Below are positions 1 through 11,489 of a stretch of 38,666 bases of DNA, piece by piece. Within the stretch, counting starts at the first letter, position 1; each line of letters opens with the position of its first letter. The position numbers and the translations under genes are program-made. The notes beneath the pieces were generated by a model that searched no databases, was not told the DNA's origin, and saw nothing but the letters and a program-made list of their open reading frames with translations. This stretch comes from Ichthyophonus hoferi (lineage: Eukaryota > Opisthokonta > Ichthyosporea > Ichthyophonida > Ichthyophonidae): NCBI GenBank assembly GCA_002751075.1, contig NAOQ01000026.1, forward strand, positions 232,935 through 271,600, read 5' to 3'.

Positions 1-362
1 TCAGATTAACTCAATAAGATTATCCTAATTAAACATCAAATAATACACACAAGGCAATATAGATAACATTAGCGATATGTCAATCCTAAACCACTTAAAC
101 AAAAATATCAATTAGGTAAGAGTAGTAACATAAAGCAAACCACTACTTTCCGGCTAGTACTGGTTATAATCATCAATTACGTATTAGTAGCGTGACATAA
201 AAGCGAGTATATTTTTATATAGGATAGATTTAGTATAAAAAATGGCAATCAGTAAAGATTATGAGCCTGACTAAAAACAACATTAAATAAAAAGTCAGCA
301 TTAGTCATTACAATCCCTGGGTTAACTTAATACCACTTAATAAAAGCTATAAAAAATTGTGC

Positions 363-1708
363 TTACTCTGGTTTTATCTGTTCAAGCAATGTATCGGTAT
401 TTTCAAGGGCCTCAGCTAAAGTACAACCAAGTAGTGCCTCTTTTTGTTTTGTAAAGCGTACCTGTTTGAGGGAGAGTGATCAGTATAGATTGCTACAGAG
501 CATAGATGTGAAAAAATCATAATATAAATCAATCATTTTATTAGTCCATACTTGGATTATCAAGTAATATACTTTGAAACCTACCCTAGATGCTTCGTCC
601 TGAAATTCCCCAAGAGGGGCTCTTATCCACCTTGGGCAAAGTAGCGCTGTAGAAAAAAGTAGGCAAGAATAAATAAATATATGATTGCGTTGAGTTATGT
701 AATGAGTATTAAATTTAATACAAATGTACAGTAATAAACGAATGGAAATAAAATAAAGAAGAAATGAGAGTAGAAAAAAAAAATACAAGAAATTTTTTTA
801 AAAAAGATAATGCTAAGAAACTGTATAAGCTGCAGAGCAAGGTAGATTAAGTAGGATTGCGAAATGATTAGAGTATGTAGTCTAGGTGAAATATATTACC
901 CGCAACATGTGTGCTTGTATGTGCAGGTTTAAATTTGAACTTAGTCAAATAACCTGTTATATTTAACAATATAAAACAAGCATTAAAATACAGTAGCTGG
1001 TCATGGTCTTCTATTAAAACGTATTACTTGCGACTGATAAGGTGCATACCTCTTAAAGTCATGCCAACGGAATAGATCCAGCCCCTAATGTCTGAACGAC
1101 CACTGGGTCCATCGACCACATTATCGTCCCCTGGAAAAAAATCATACGCGATTAAATATTAGTCGATGGAGGTATGTGGCATGTATAGATAGATACGCAC
1201 ACAACACAGGCAAGTAGCTAGTTATAATTATCTAATTAATTAATGCCGAATTATAATGAATTCTACATAAAATGCTATATTTAAAAGGCATAAAAAAGTT
1301 CTGCCTGAGACAGGAATCTTGACTCCATAAATATTTTATCCTATTTTTTTCTGCCTACATTAGTCGGCTACCGCCCTGAACATAAGTAATAATTATTAAC
1401 TACTACATAGAATGAAATCAATAGTATGCGTGCATTACTTAATTAATTTATATTCATTTGACAAATTCTGTAGAGGATTTACTCCAATTTAATAAGCCCA
1501 TGAAAATCTTAGATTCTATAGTGCTTCTACTACTACCACGATGCATAACCATTTCACTAGCTAAAAGTTCCGTATTAGTGTTCACATACCGAAATGGTCG
1601 TCCACCCAGTAAACGATGTCCATACTCTCACCCATGACTGAGCCATCTGGTTTAACCAAAATAGGAAGCGCCTTCTTACCTGTTATAATTGGTCAATGGA
1701 TGTTTAAG

Positions 1709-1741
<33 letters not shown>

Positions 1742-3108
1742 TATGGTCCGAAATACTCATGACTGTTCCGCTCACTACACACTTTTATGGCTCAATATTT
1801 TATTTATTTTATATTATATTATGTTCGATTATAACCATAGAGAAAAGACAGTTCCAGTTAAGTTTAATTGGGAAATTTTGTCAATGATCTTACTGGTTTA
1901 GAGTTTTATTTTACAAACTGATAAAATATCTTAGAACAAATCCCTACCGCCAATCAGGTCTTTGAACCTGGGCTCATTGATTAATAATCTACCAGGGCTA
2001 ATTTTGACCAAAACTAGCGTTTGAGCTAAAGAGACATACACAAGGTTTCATAAAATAAGAAAAAGAGGCGAACTGAACTGCTCTGTTCAGAAAACTATTC
2101 GGACACACACACAAAACACGCTTTCTAACACAAACTCTCTACCATTTCTGGACGGCTACACACTCGCGTATCTCACCAACATATCAAATCGATATCATTC
2201 CAAAAAAATTAAGCATACACATGCGCACAATATCATTGAAAATTCACTTACCAATTAGCTTAGTGGGGGTGTCTACATCAGAATTAGGAAGAACCCTTAT
2301 CTCAACGGGAAGATTCTTGGCTCCAAAGACACAGCGAGCTATAACAAAAATTAACATGTTAGTACATCACATTGCTATATCTATATACTAAGTTATATAT
2401 ATAATCCAATAAATTCAAACATAAAAAGTACACAAAAAGTAAAATTAACAGCATATTAAACTCCTAAAACAACATGAGTAAACAATTGAGTATGGGTATG
2501 TCTGCAAAATTGCAGTGCAAACAGTGCACCATGATATATATTCACTTTTATATTTAAATAGTCAATAAAAACCAATATATAAACTTTTAACTATTCAAAA
2601 TTCTACCCAACACCAACCCATATTAATATTAAAACCATCAACTACACCAAGCTTATTGCATTATATTCTTCAGAGATATAGGGTATGTCCACGGGGAATT
2701 AATCCAATAAAATATAGAAAGATAAACTATGAACGCATCAAAGAACACACAATTACCCATATGTAAGAGAAGCCTATGCTATCAAAAAGAATTAATTAGA
2801 ATGACTGTGGTAAACACAATCATAGTGCATATTCATGGGCAAATATATTAAAAAATAAAGTGGTTCAAAGCTTATGTACCTGCAACACTTAAGAGGCAGT
2901 GGTCATATACATAGAGGATCATTTTTTGATCCGATGTGTTTGTTGTTGTTCCTTCAATAGTCATGTCTTGGTCTGTGTCATTAGATACCACAGTGTAGTT
3001 GGTTTCATTATTCTCCACCATTTTTACTGATTTTTCTTTAATATCTGCGTCGCATGGTGTTTTTCCGGTTTTCTCTACCGCCGCTTGCATTATTTTACCG
3101 TGTGCCAT
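363..3108 (-). CDS. Glutaredoxin 2 (GrxB)-family protein, six exons, probably 3'-partial
   Basis: Exons by hand: 3108-2880, 2338-2252, 1679-1590, 1130-1050, 646-585, 461-363. All junctions are GT/AG and keep frame, giving 215 aa to a TAA at 363-365. Residues 63-135 follow E. coli GrxB closely: ILYVYDHC, then FGAKNLPVEIRVLPNSD and DTPTKLIG. The cis-proline loop ALPIL (P111) and the glutathione-binding ESMDIV (123-128) are kept. The helical C-terminal domain begins after that (LLCPRW, FTKQKEALLG). The family is a thioredoxin fold joined to a GST-like helical domain that uses glutathione. Odd: the active-site CPYC is replaced by C71-L-L-S74, and a 62-residue polar extension precedes Met63, which aligns with E. 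coli Met1 and could be an alternative start. About 65 C-terminal residues of the family are absent. A good donor (GTAAGC) starts at 366, just before the TAA, so further exons probably lie left of the window. Family call is confident; the 3' end is not. Confidence 0.82.
1711..1737. repeat. (AT)n microsatellite in a GrxB-like gene intron
   Basis: About 13 AT dinucleotides in the intron between exons 2 and 3 of the glutaredoxin-like gene, about 30 bp upstream (in gene sense) of the exon 3 acceptor. Confidence 0.9.
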
Positions 3109-4764
3109 ATTTGTTGTTTTTCCTGTAATCTGTCAAAGAAAGAAAGAAAAAGTATTAAAAGCACGTCACTAGCTAGAACATAGTTTAGTTTGATATGATA
3201 TATTGTATTAGATTTTTAACCGTATCAATGCACGTTTATAATGACCTTGATGTTTTTAATGTATAGAATTCTCCTCATGCTTTTTTTAGTATTCATTGTA
3301 TGCAATTAGATCTCTTAAATTTGTGGAACGTGGGTTATCTAAATTAAGTATATTTTCAGGTTAGGTATTGAAGATGTGCATTGAATATGTAGCACATGAT
3401 GTCATAAAGGAAAATAATGTTATACTATGAAAACATCCAAGATAGATAATGTTACAAAATAAAAAATAACGCAATCAATGTGCTATAATATATAATAGAC
3501 GAGAAATCAGGAAGAGATAGACCGGTTCAAACGAGAGAAGAGAGTTAAACGTGATAGAAGGAGACGAAGAAACAGATGAGAAATGCTTTATGCTAAAAAC
3601 CATAAAGCGTAACAAGTCTTACAAGGACGTAAAATGCAATATAATAACCTGAAAGGAAATAATTATGCTTTTATAAGCAAGCAAAATAATAACAACAAAA
3701 GCAGTACCAATAATAATCAAGAAGCTTGTGGCCAAATACTTATGCTACATCCTATTGGTCTAAATATTTGTTGAAATTCCTTTGCAACATTCCTATACGG
3801 GGAAAGCACCTTGATCTAAAGTTCTAGAATGACAGTAGTAGTTCTTGTTACGACTTACAACTTAAAACAATACCATAGTAATCTGACCTGGCAGAAAATA
3901 ATTAACATATAATATAATTATAAGTCCGTGTACAAATATTTCATGGTATTATCGGTTGTAATATGTACTCCACATTGTTACCATGGATGAGTATAACTTT
4001 GGTTTGTATGATAAATAATATAATGCATTGGTGCACGTGCATTTTAAGGAAATGGTCACGCCCTAAAATAAGTAAATAATTTAAACCAATAAAGATGAGT
4101 TATATATTTAGATTGTGTTCATCTTATATTGTAAGATTGATTTTCTTTCACATTCATAGACGTGGTTATGCTTAATAAAGCAGTTAAATTGAAATTTATT
4201 GATATATATATGCATTTCCCTTATTGATACATGCTGTGAAAGTATGTAAGTTTGAATAAGCAAGGTTCTATCTGAAATATTTTATTAATTTAGATATTTT
4301 TTATATAGAATTATAATCATTTATTATTATTAACAACTACAATAAGTAGTCTGGCAAAAAGCAGTTGTAGTAATTTGGTCATCTGATGCTTTAATATCAT
4401 ATATATATATATATATATGCGTGGTGGATGGGTAGCCAATGAATAGCGAATACACTATAGTCGTGAGACTTCTTCTATTGGCTCTTTTAATTTTGATCGA
4501 TCACCTTAGTGGTTTTTGGGGTATGTAATTTTATATCTGAATACTGATTAATACATGCTAGATTAAAGTAATGTTGATTTTTACAACGAGATCGCTAATT
4601 CCAGTTAAGTTAAATATTGATTGATTTCGCGTACCCATCTTTAAAATAAGTTTCTGTTAGCGAGTATCTCATCTCATCTAACTCATCTAACTAAATAGCA
4701 CGCCTGAATTTTCTAATAGATCATGTACAGTAGATCATTTCAGATTAGATGTTTGGAGTCTTAA
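3109..4764. other. Intergenic, no gene recognised
   Basis: AT-rich sequence upstream of the minus-strand glutaredoxin gene. Read on the minus strand, a pyrimidine-rich tract ending in TTGACAG lies about 20 bp before the ATG at 3108 and could be the 3' splice site of a leader intron. An (AT)n run occupies 4400-4418. No conserved protein was recognised in any frame. Confidence 0.5.
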
Positions 4765-5450
4765 CTGAGGCTAGTCCTACTGACTGGTTTAATAATTAAC
4801 AATGGGCCTTAGCATGTATGTACCAGGTATATGAAAATGGACACTTTAAAAAGCCTCTCGATTCAGTGTGACATCTCGTTCTAAATAAATATAGGTCACA
4901 GGAGCACTCCTGTCTCTACTTATTATTTTCAACATGGCAACATAGAAACCTTAAAGAGTTTATCATGGTCACAAAAACTGTTAATTCCATTAAATCAATA
5001 ATCCAAAAAATAGCAAAAACACTTCCCCCCAACCTTATATTTATCCACTGACCTTCACGTGTTTAAAATCAATTTTCAAATCTTTGCACAGTCTTCAAAG
5101 TCTACCTTTCAGCTGTCAACATTTGCAGATAGCAAATGACGTCAAGGTAATCTACAGAGCAACTGGGCATCACCACGTGTCATCTCTGCAAATAAAAAGA
5201 CGCCAGACGCCAGTGCCAGTGCCAATGCCGGTGCCGGAAAGAGGATCTATTGCCAACTGTGTTCCGTTTTTGTTTGTAGCATTGGGTACCACCATGCCAT
5301 AGTCACGTCTGAATGTGAAAAGGAATTACCCAGTTTTACGTAGTGAGGCTTAAGCCAACAGTTAGTTTCTTTTCAAATTCCTTTTTTATACTTTTCCTAC
5401 CCAACCTGAAATTATCTGCCTAGACCAAGAGGGACTGTTAAAACAGGAAT
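4765..5450 (+). repeat. Old direct repeat, copy 1 (partner 6870-7630)
   Basis: Aligns with gaps to 6870-7630 in the same orientation. Shared landmarks in order: the CTAGTCCTACTGA/CAAGTCCTGCTAA region, TATTTTCAACATGGCAACATAG versus the same with ATATGGTAACATAG, GTTTATCATGGTC, CAACTGGGCA, the proline-codon-rich CCAGTGCCAGTGCC segment, and AATTATCTGCCT near the end. Identity looks like 65-75 percent by eye. The 72-residue frame at 5084-5302 is not shared intact with the partner, so I do not call it a gene. It could be an old duplicated segment or the terminal repeats of a decayed element. Confidence 0.55.
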
Positions 5451-5710
5451 ATTTAATTACGTTGTGTACTTTAGTTACAATAATTTAATATTATTACCAT
5501 CTATTATTACATGATGTGTTCTGAAAAAATGATTAGTGCAATCTATTAGTGGTAAATAGCTATCCAAGATGATCAATTGGATTCCAATACTTGAACTAGT
5601 CATTTTTAACAGGTATTCATTTTTCTAAGAAGGTAACAGGCGGAATAAACTGGGTTACTATTTTTAGTTCCCAAGTTTTCTGTTAGTTACCTGTCTGGGG
5701 TTAATTTAAC

Positions 5711-6840
5711 ATTATTATATAGTTGCAGGGCCTCTGCCATTGGCTGGTTTAATTTTGACTAGGCGTTAGCAGGATTCGTTTAGTCAAAATTATATATGAC
5801 ATCTCTCCAATCGGAATAATCAAATATAATTTTACATGCTTCTATGGAAGTTGTAAATTTCTGAACCGAACGTTGCTAGGCGGATAACATATCTTATAGG
5901 AACTTCTTCCAGAAGATGAAACGAGATGGTTAAACCGCAAAGCACTGATTGGCTATTTGAAAATTAAATCAATCGGAAATCCGGATCAGAGCGCGGTAAA
6001 TTAAATTAGGAACCGCACGGAACCTGCGGATTTTGCAAACGATTAGAGCGCAGTAAAACAAATTAGGAACAACACGGAAACTGCAATTTCGTTCCCATTT
6101 GAGCCTTATTTTTAAAAAACATTTTTTCTCTCCAAGACTGCCGCAAGCCTACCAACATTGGTATTGCGTGTTCACCAGTGACTCTCATTTATCTCTGCTA
6201 TGGCGTTGTTTTCTCCAGTCTTGGACAATATCCCAATTTTCTGTAATTCAAGATGACATCCCTCAGCTTGGCATTGAGCTCCACGACAGTAGGTATACTA
6301 ATCCTCATCTCTTTAATCATCTATACACATGAGTTTTGTCTCTCACTCCATTACCATATGAAAAGATACTTTTCAGCTTTCCAGAAATGTTCCTTTGAAA
6401 AATGAACACTTCTCTGCATGACCACGAGAACTGCAGACCCAATTACGTTCGTATTCATGCATGGGATGACCAAGGCTGTACAAACGTTGTGAGAAAAAAA
6501 TTCCATGCCTCCCAAGAAAGCAGTGCTTCTTCTTCCGTGCTTGGAAGAATAGACATCTTCAATTTTTCGTTTCCAATTATTTTTATTTATTTAAGCGATT
6601 TAGGTGTAGCGATTGTGGTGGGGGGAAATAGCCGTTCCAAGACTGCTAATTTTTCAATTTGCTTACCTCGATATTTCCGGCTAAATAATCCGCCTATTTC
6701 AAAAAGGGCGCGATCGTATTGGAGGGCATCACCGACAGAGCTTACAACAGAGCCAGAGCCAAAGCAAACAGCAACATTTAACATACATTTTGATTAAAAT
6801 TGAACCAACCAATGGCAGAGGCTCTCCAATTTTATAATAA
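5711..6840. repeat. Segment with about 50-bp imperfect inverted terminal arms
   Basis: The left arm at 5711-5760 (contains GCCTCTGCCATTGGCTGG) is matched in inverted orientation by the right arm at 6789-6840 (contains CCAACCAATGGCAGAGGC). Identity over about 45 bp is near 80 percent. The 1.1 kb between the arms is richer in GC than its surroundings but encodes no protein I recognise. This is the layout of a non-autonomous DNA transposon, but no target-site duplication could be confirmed. It lies between the two direct-repeat copies. Confidence 0.45.
5988..6086. repeat. 57-bp imperfect tandem duplication
   Basis: GAGCGCGGTAAATTAAATTA at about 5989 recurs as GAGCGCAGTAAAACAAATTA 57 bp later. 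Both are followed by GGAAC..CACGGAA.CTGC. The whole duplication is inside the inverted-arm segment. Confidence 0.7.
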
Positions 6841-6869
6841 GCCATTTCAGCATGTTTCCAGATAAAACA

Positions 6870-7630
6870 TCGCTTAGGCATCTTGCGTAGGACAAGTCCT
6901 GCTAACTTATTTGGTAAAAAAAAAGGCATGTCTTAACATATATATACCTCGTGTATACAAAGGTGCAAAGGGACACGTTTTAAAACCCCTTAATTCGGTA
7001 TTCGCTCTTCTTCAAAACAAATATAGATTACAGGAACACTCTACTTACTATTTTCAATATGGTAACATAGAAAGCCTAAACAGTTTATCATGGTCCAAAA
7101 ACTTGTTAGTTCTACTAACTCAACGATCTACAACTGCCAAAAAAACTTCCTTCCAGATTACATCCACCAGTTGACCTCTACGTGTGGAGAACCATTTTTA
7201 TTACATCACCGTATTCAAATGTACATTTGAACTACTACTATTTTCTTTCAGTTTCAAAATGACACCAAAGTGGCTTACATACAAACAACTGGGCAACTCC
7301 CACATATCGCCTCCGCTAGCTCTAGACGTCAGATGCCAGAGCCTACAACAGAGCTAGATCCAGATCCAGATCCAAGAGCCAAAGCCTATGTGTCTAACAC
7401 ACAACAACGCTTAACATTTAGATTGATTAGCTGTTCTCCTTTTTTTCCTTTTATTTTCATTCAGTCTCATACCACCATCACTTCTGAATGTTGTCCGGGA
7501 TTATCTAGTTTATTTAGTGGGCCACAAAACTACAGCTAAGTAATTATCATGTTAAGGTTCTTTTCACATTTCCTTTTAATGTTTTTTATGCCCTAGGTAA
7601 AATAATCTGCCTGGGGGGAAAATTTAGGGT
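6870..7630 (+). repeat. Old direct repeat, copy 2 (partner 4765-5450)
   Basis: Second copy of the repeat described at 4765-5450, same orientation, about 2.1 kb downstream. Short frames inside (6911-7174, 7270-7539) contain no recognisable domain and are not conserved in the partner, so no gene is called. Confidence 0.55.
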
Positions 7631-8600
7631 TTGCCCCGAGTGTGCAAATCCTGCACTTTATATAGAAGTAATCATTAGATGCGTTTTGACAAATCAGATG
7701 ATGTGCCCAACTAACTGGAAACTATGCCTCTACATTTCTCATGCCAGTAGCACCTTCCTTGTACTATGCTGCTACGCTAGATTCATGAAGTAGTCAAATT
7801 CTGTCAGGAAAACAGCCGGTTGACTTACGCGACAATTCTTCTAGAACATATGAAAGCCGCAAATATTATCAACCAATAAGATATATATTAAATAACTACA
7901 TACCAGAGCCGAAGGCATCATCTTAATTATCACATCACAGCCTGTTCTGCTTCTGATGCAGACTTTTTCACTTGTCCAAAGTACATCACGTCAGAATCCA
8001 ACTATTATGTCAAATAGTGAATAGATTATTCTGGTAAATTGTAGATTGTAAGGAATAATCTGTAAGATTGGAACTACCCCATCCCGACCCAGGTCAAGTT
8101 GTAAAATTGTAAAATAGGATCCACCGACCCGGCTTAATCCAAGTCAAGCGGTGAAATATGGGCCGACGATCTGTTATTTGATTCGTATTCTGTAATGCAG
8201 CATGGGTCGGAAGGAAAAGAAGATTACGGCTTGTTTTCAAAGCCGAATCAAAGAATAAACAACAAACAGGATGATTGCAAACAATACTCATTGTATTAGC
8301 TCCCAAGTGTCGTTGTAGTTTAGTGAGTATTTTCAAGGTGAAAGGTATATATAGTTAAATTAAATACATCAGAATATATTATATTATTTACCTAGCCAGG
8401 AGACCAATCAATTAGCTCTTAACAAAGCGGAGCATCGCAGTAGCTACAACGTCGAGGTTATTCCTTGCACTCACTGCCTGCTAATTGCCTGTCCAAGGTA
8501 ATGTCCAATGCTCCACTTGGTTAGGTACCATGCCAATCATTGGATCAATCATAGGATCAATCATACGATACTAAGGATTGCTTTCCGTAAGCGATACTAT
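7631..8600. other. Intergenic, no gene; one short duplication
   Basis: No recognised gene. At about 8068-8160 two adjacent segments of roughly 45 bp resemble each other (the CCCGACCCAGGTCAAG and ACCCGGCTTAATCCAAGTCAAG parts). The 80-residue minus-strand frame at 8094-8336 overlaps this duplication and matches nothing known to me. At 8541-8570 a GGATCAATCAT motif is repeated. Confidence 0.45.
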
Positions 8601-8639
8601 TGGATTATGGTCGAGTGCTTTATTGAGGAAAAGACTATT

Positions 8640-8750
8640 CATTATTGTTATAGGGTCTCCTCAGCTTTAATGGCAGTGTCCCAAGCATCAATGACATTTT
8701 TTCCCAAGCATTAATGACATTTTCTCAAGCTTTAGCGGCATTAGTCAGCA
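8640..8750 (-). repeat. 20-bp motif array, inverted copy
   Basis: Read on the minus strand it gives GCCGCTAAAGCTTGAGAAAA, TGTCATTAATGCTTGGGAAA, then TGTCATTGATGCTTGGGACA. This is the same alternation of TCGCTAAA..TGGGAAAA and TCATTAATGCTTGGGAAAA as at 9417-9485 and 9783-9870, in opposite orientation. Confidence 0.75.
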
Positions 8751-9269
8751 ATTGTTTATAATTAACTCCACCTCTCTAATCAGAACGAGTAGAAATCCTA
8801 ACTACTTTCAACAAGCAATGAAGAATAATAAAAGAAATAAAAATCCTTACCTCACGTTCCACGTTTTTAGGTCTATTTTTACTTCATTCACGTACACATG
8901 GCAAACACGGGTTAGCACTAAAGTTAGATTGAAGGCACTTTATCAAATTGGCAAAATCAAGATCCTATAGGAAGCCTAATAATTAAGCAGTCTTCCCTAT
9001 AGGATAAATCCAATACATGACAATATTATGCAAATGGTAATTTTGTTGAAAATCGTTTTATGAAAAAGTTAGTAATGGATTTTTATGGAATAAAAATTAT
9101 TCAAGAATAGTTTTCCTTTCTAAACGCCGGCATATGCATCCAAGTATTCTAATGTAGTAATCATTACAATCTGAAGAAGATAGTAATGGGAATAGATCGT
9201 CATCTATTCGGAAGTATATATATATTGATTTTCATTATTTTCACTAGTTATTGGAATATTATTTCCTTT

Positions 9270-10045
9270 AGAAAGAATATATATATATATTTAAACATTA
9301 ACTAAATATTTTAGGAAAATTACTAAAATTGCTAAAATAATAAAAATAAATAAATAGTATTAAACTTTCATAAACTGATTTTTTTTTTTAAAAAAATTGT
9401 GTAGTATTCATACTTTAATGTCGCTAAAGCTTGGGAAAACGTCATTAATGCTTGGGAAAAATGTCGCTAAAACTCGGGAAACCTTATATATGCAAGCTTA
9501 CATACTACTGCAATGTTAGTGTAGTAAGATTTTATCATTTAGCACATCAAAATCCATTACTGCATTAGCTATATTGAATTTATTATTGCAGGCAACGGAA
9601 TTCGACCATTTGCAGTAGTTAACTATAATTGTTACCCGCACATCCTGCAGTAAGAGAGAATATATATATATTAAAAATAACTAAATCTTGGAGGAGAATT
9701 GCTAAAAAAGACAAAGAAGAAAAAAGATCGGTATTAAACTTCCATAAACTGATCTTCAAATTTCTTTTTTGTTTTCATATTTTGTGTCGCTAAAGTTCGG
9801 GAAAACATCATTAATGCTTGGGAAAGTGTCGTTAATGCTTGTGAAAAATGTTGCTAAAACTCGGGAAACCTTTTATATAATACAAATTAACGTAACTCAT
9901 ATTACTGTAATGCCAGTGTAGTAAGATTTTATCACTTAACATATCTAAATCTAGTACTGCATTGGCTATATTGAATTTATCAACGTAGCCAACATAATTC
10001 GACCATTTGGGATAGTTAACTATAGCTGTTACCCGCACATTCTGC
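9270..10045 (+). repeat. Two tandem units of about 385 bp with internal 20-bp arrays
   Basis: Unit 1 (about 9270-9655) and unit 2 (about 9656-10045) match along their length: an (AT)n start, TATTAAACTT.CATAAACTGAT, then the 20-bp arrays at 9417-9485 and 9783-9870. Shared parts after the arrays are GTGTAGTAAGATTTTATCA, ATATTGAATTTAT, AATTCGACCATTTG, AGTTAACTATA and GTTACCCGCACAT. Unit 2 alone continues into a TATAAAAG at 10074-10081 and a CAATAAAAT about 45 bp further on. That resembles the promoter and poly(A) layout of a solo long terminal repeat, but neither ends nor target duplication could be fixed. No coding part is present. Confidence 0.6.
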
Positions 10046-10403
10046 AACACTTAACTAGTTTATTTTGCTTAGTATAAAAGATGCTAGCTATGCTAGTATT
10101 AATTGCGACTCTGTTTACAATAAAATTGTTAGAAATACATAAACTCGTGGACATCACACCACGGTACAAGAAATACTAAATAAATTACTTTCAGCAAGCC
10201 CACGAAAGCTACAAAGCTACTTGCTTACTGTTGTCCAATACAATTAATATGTCAATGGAACCATCCAATACTCAGACATTTAGCATTCTAGGGACCCAAA
10301 AAATTGTCACTACTACATCAATTTACTTCGAGTGTTCGAGTTATTTTAGTTTTTGTACAGTGGTAGAACCTTGTCCGTAGAGCTAAAGTGATGGTAGGGG
10401 TAA

Positions 10404-10628
10404 TGTAAAGAGTGTTGAAATGATAAAATATAAGGTAAACGTAATATACCATGTCTTTCTTTATCTTAAGTCATTACTCTGATGATGATGCATGTTAGAT
10501 GGTGAGCTACAGTTCTAAATACATGTTTTGTGGTGAGACTGAATTCCGATCAAACTTTATATCTAATATAATAAATATAGTATGTAATAATTAGTCTCGA
10601 TCGGAACTATAACTATATAGGGTTGATA
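10404..10628 (-). repeat. Dispersed repeat R1, copy A
   Basis: On the minus strand this matches the copies at 19335-19605 and 30622-30885: TTGATCGGAATTCAGTCTCA in the first half, then the CTAACATGC segment, GTAATGACTTAAGATAAAGA, and a close at GTTTACCTTATATTTTATC..TTTCAACA. No coding potential; repeat class unknown. Confidence 0.65.
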
Positions 10629-11246
10629 AATAATTTGTACCATTGTTGTACATGTTAGCTTAATAGTACTTAAAATTTCAATATTTTTTAATAGTAGGTA
10701 AGGAATAAATAGAATATATTTTAGATTATGCTGCAAATGACCAAATAATTACCCATGTTGTGAATATAAAATGTTAATTCACCAATAGACAATTGGCTCG
10801 AAGTTAACCTATCCCATCATGTTGTAAACACAATAATTACACAATTACCATGAGTACATTTTAGTAGCGTTAAAATCCCAATTTACATAAATACTTGCTT
10901 ACTTTTAAAATTGCAAACGAGTATAATTAATTAACAATAAAAGCACAAGCCATTAATATAATAACAGCGCATTTAATTTAATAATTAATTAATAATTGAA
11001 AAATATTTTAAAATGTATCTCGGAATTTTGAATGAATGATTTTAACTGATTGGTGAAACTCTATGATTTATTATGATATATGACAATACTTTAAGTATAT
11101 ATTTAGGTATTTTCAGATATTTCATTATTCTTACGTAATCAACCAATTTTATTGTATGAGCCAGATATAATAGGCGCAAAATTGAAACTGCTTTTAAGGA
11201 TTAGTTATTTTTATTTTGAGAATGATAATAATATAGAACATATTAT

Positions 11247-11285
<39 letters not shown>

Positions 11286-11489
11286 TGCCTCATCAATTAC
11301 AAGTAGTACTATAAAGAAAAAGATATAGAAAGAGAGTATAACTAAGAAAATGTTAATTAGTTTGTTCTTGTTCAGCAAATAGTTATGGTTATATGTATCT
11401 ACAAATTTGATCGTTTTTATTTGTATTTTACTTTATTCAGCACTTCTTGCTTTTTTGTTTTATTGTGATATATTGCGATATAGTTTAAC
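10629..11489. other. Upstream region of the THAP gene
   Basis: Very AT-rich and without recognisable genes. A (TA)n tract lies at 11250-11280 and an A/G-rich stretch at 11315-11350. No TATA box is distinguishable from the AT background. A CTGATTGGTGA motif (CCAAT box on the minus strand) sits near 11047. Confidence 0.45.

Noticed and set aside
1-362. Search for the missing C-terminal exon of the GrxB-like gene
   Set aside because: No minus-strand stretch with a fitting acceptor and GrxB-like residues was found; the remaining exons are presumably outside the window.
6402-6797. 131-residue plus-strand frame in the inverted-arm segment
   Set aside because: No known domain, conflicting overlapping frames on both strands, and located inside a repeat.
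8094-8336. 80-residue minus-strand frame
   Set aside because: Overlaps a short duplication, resembles no known protein, and has no promoter or splice context.
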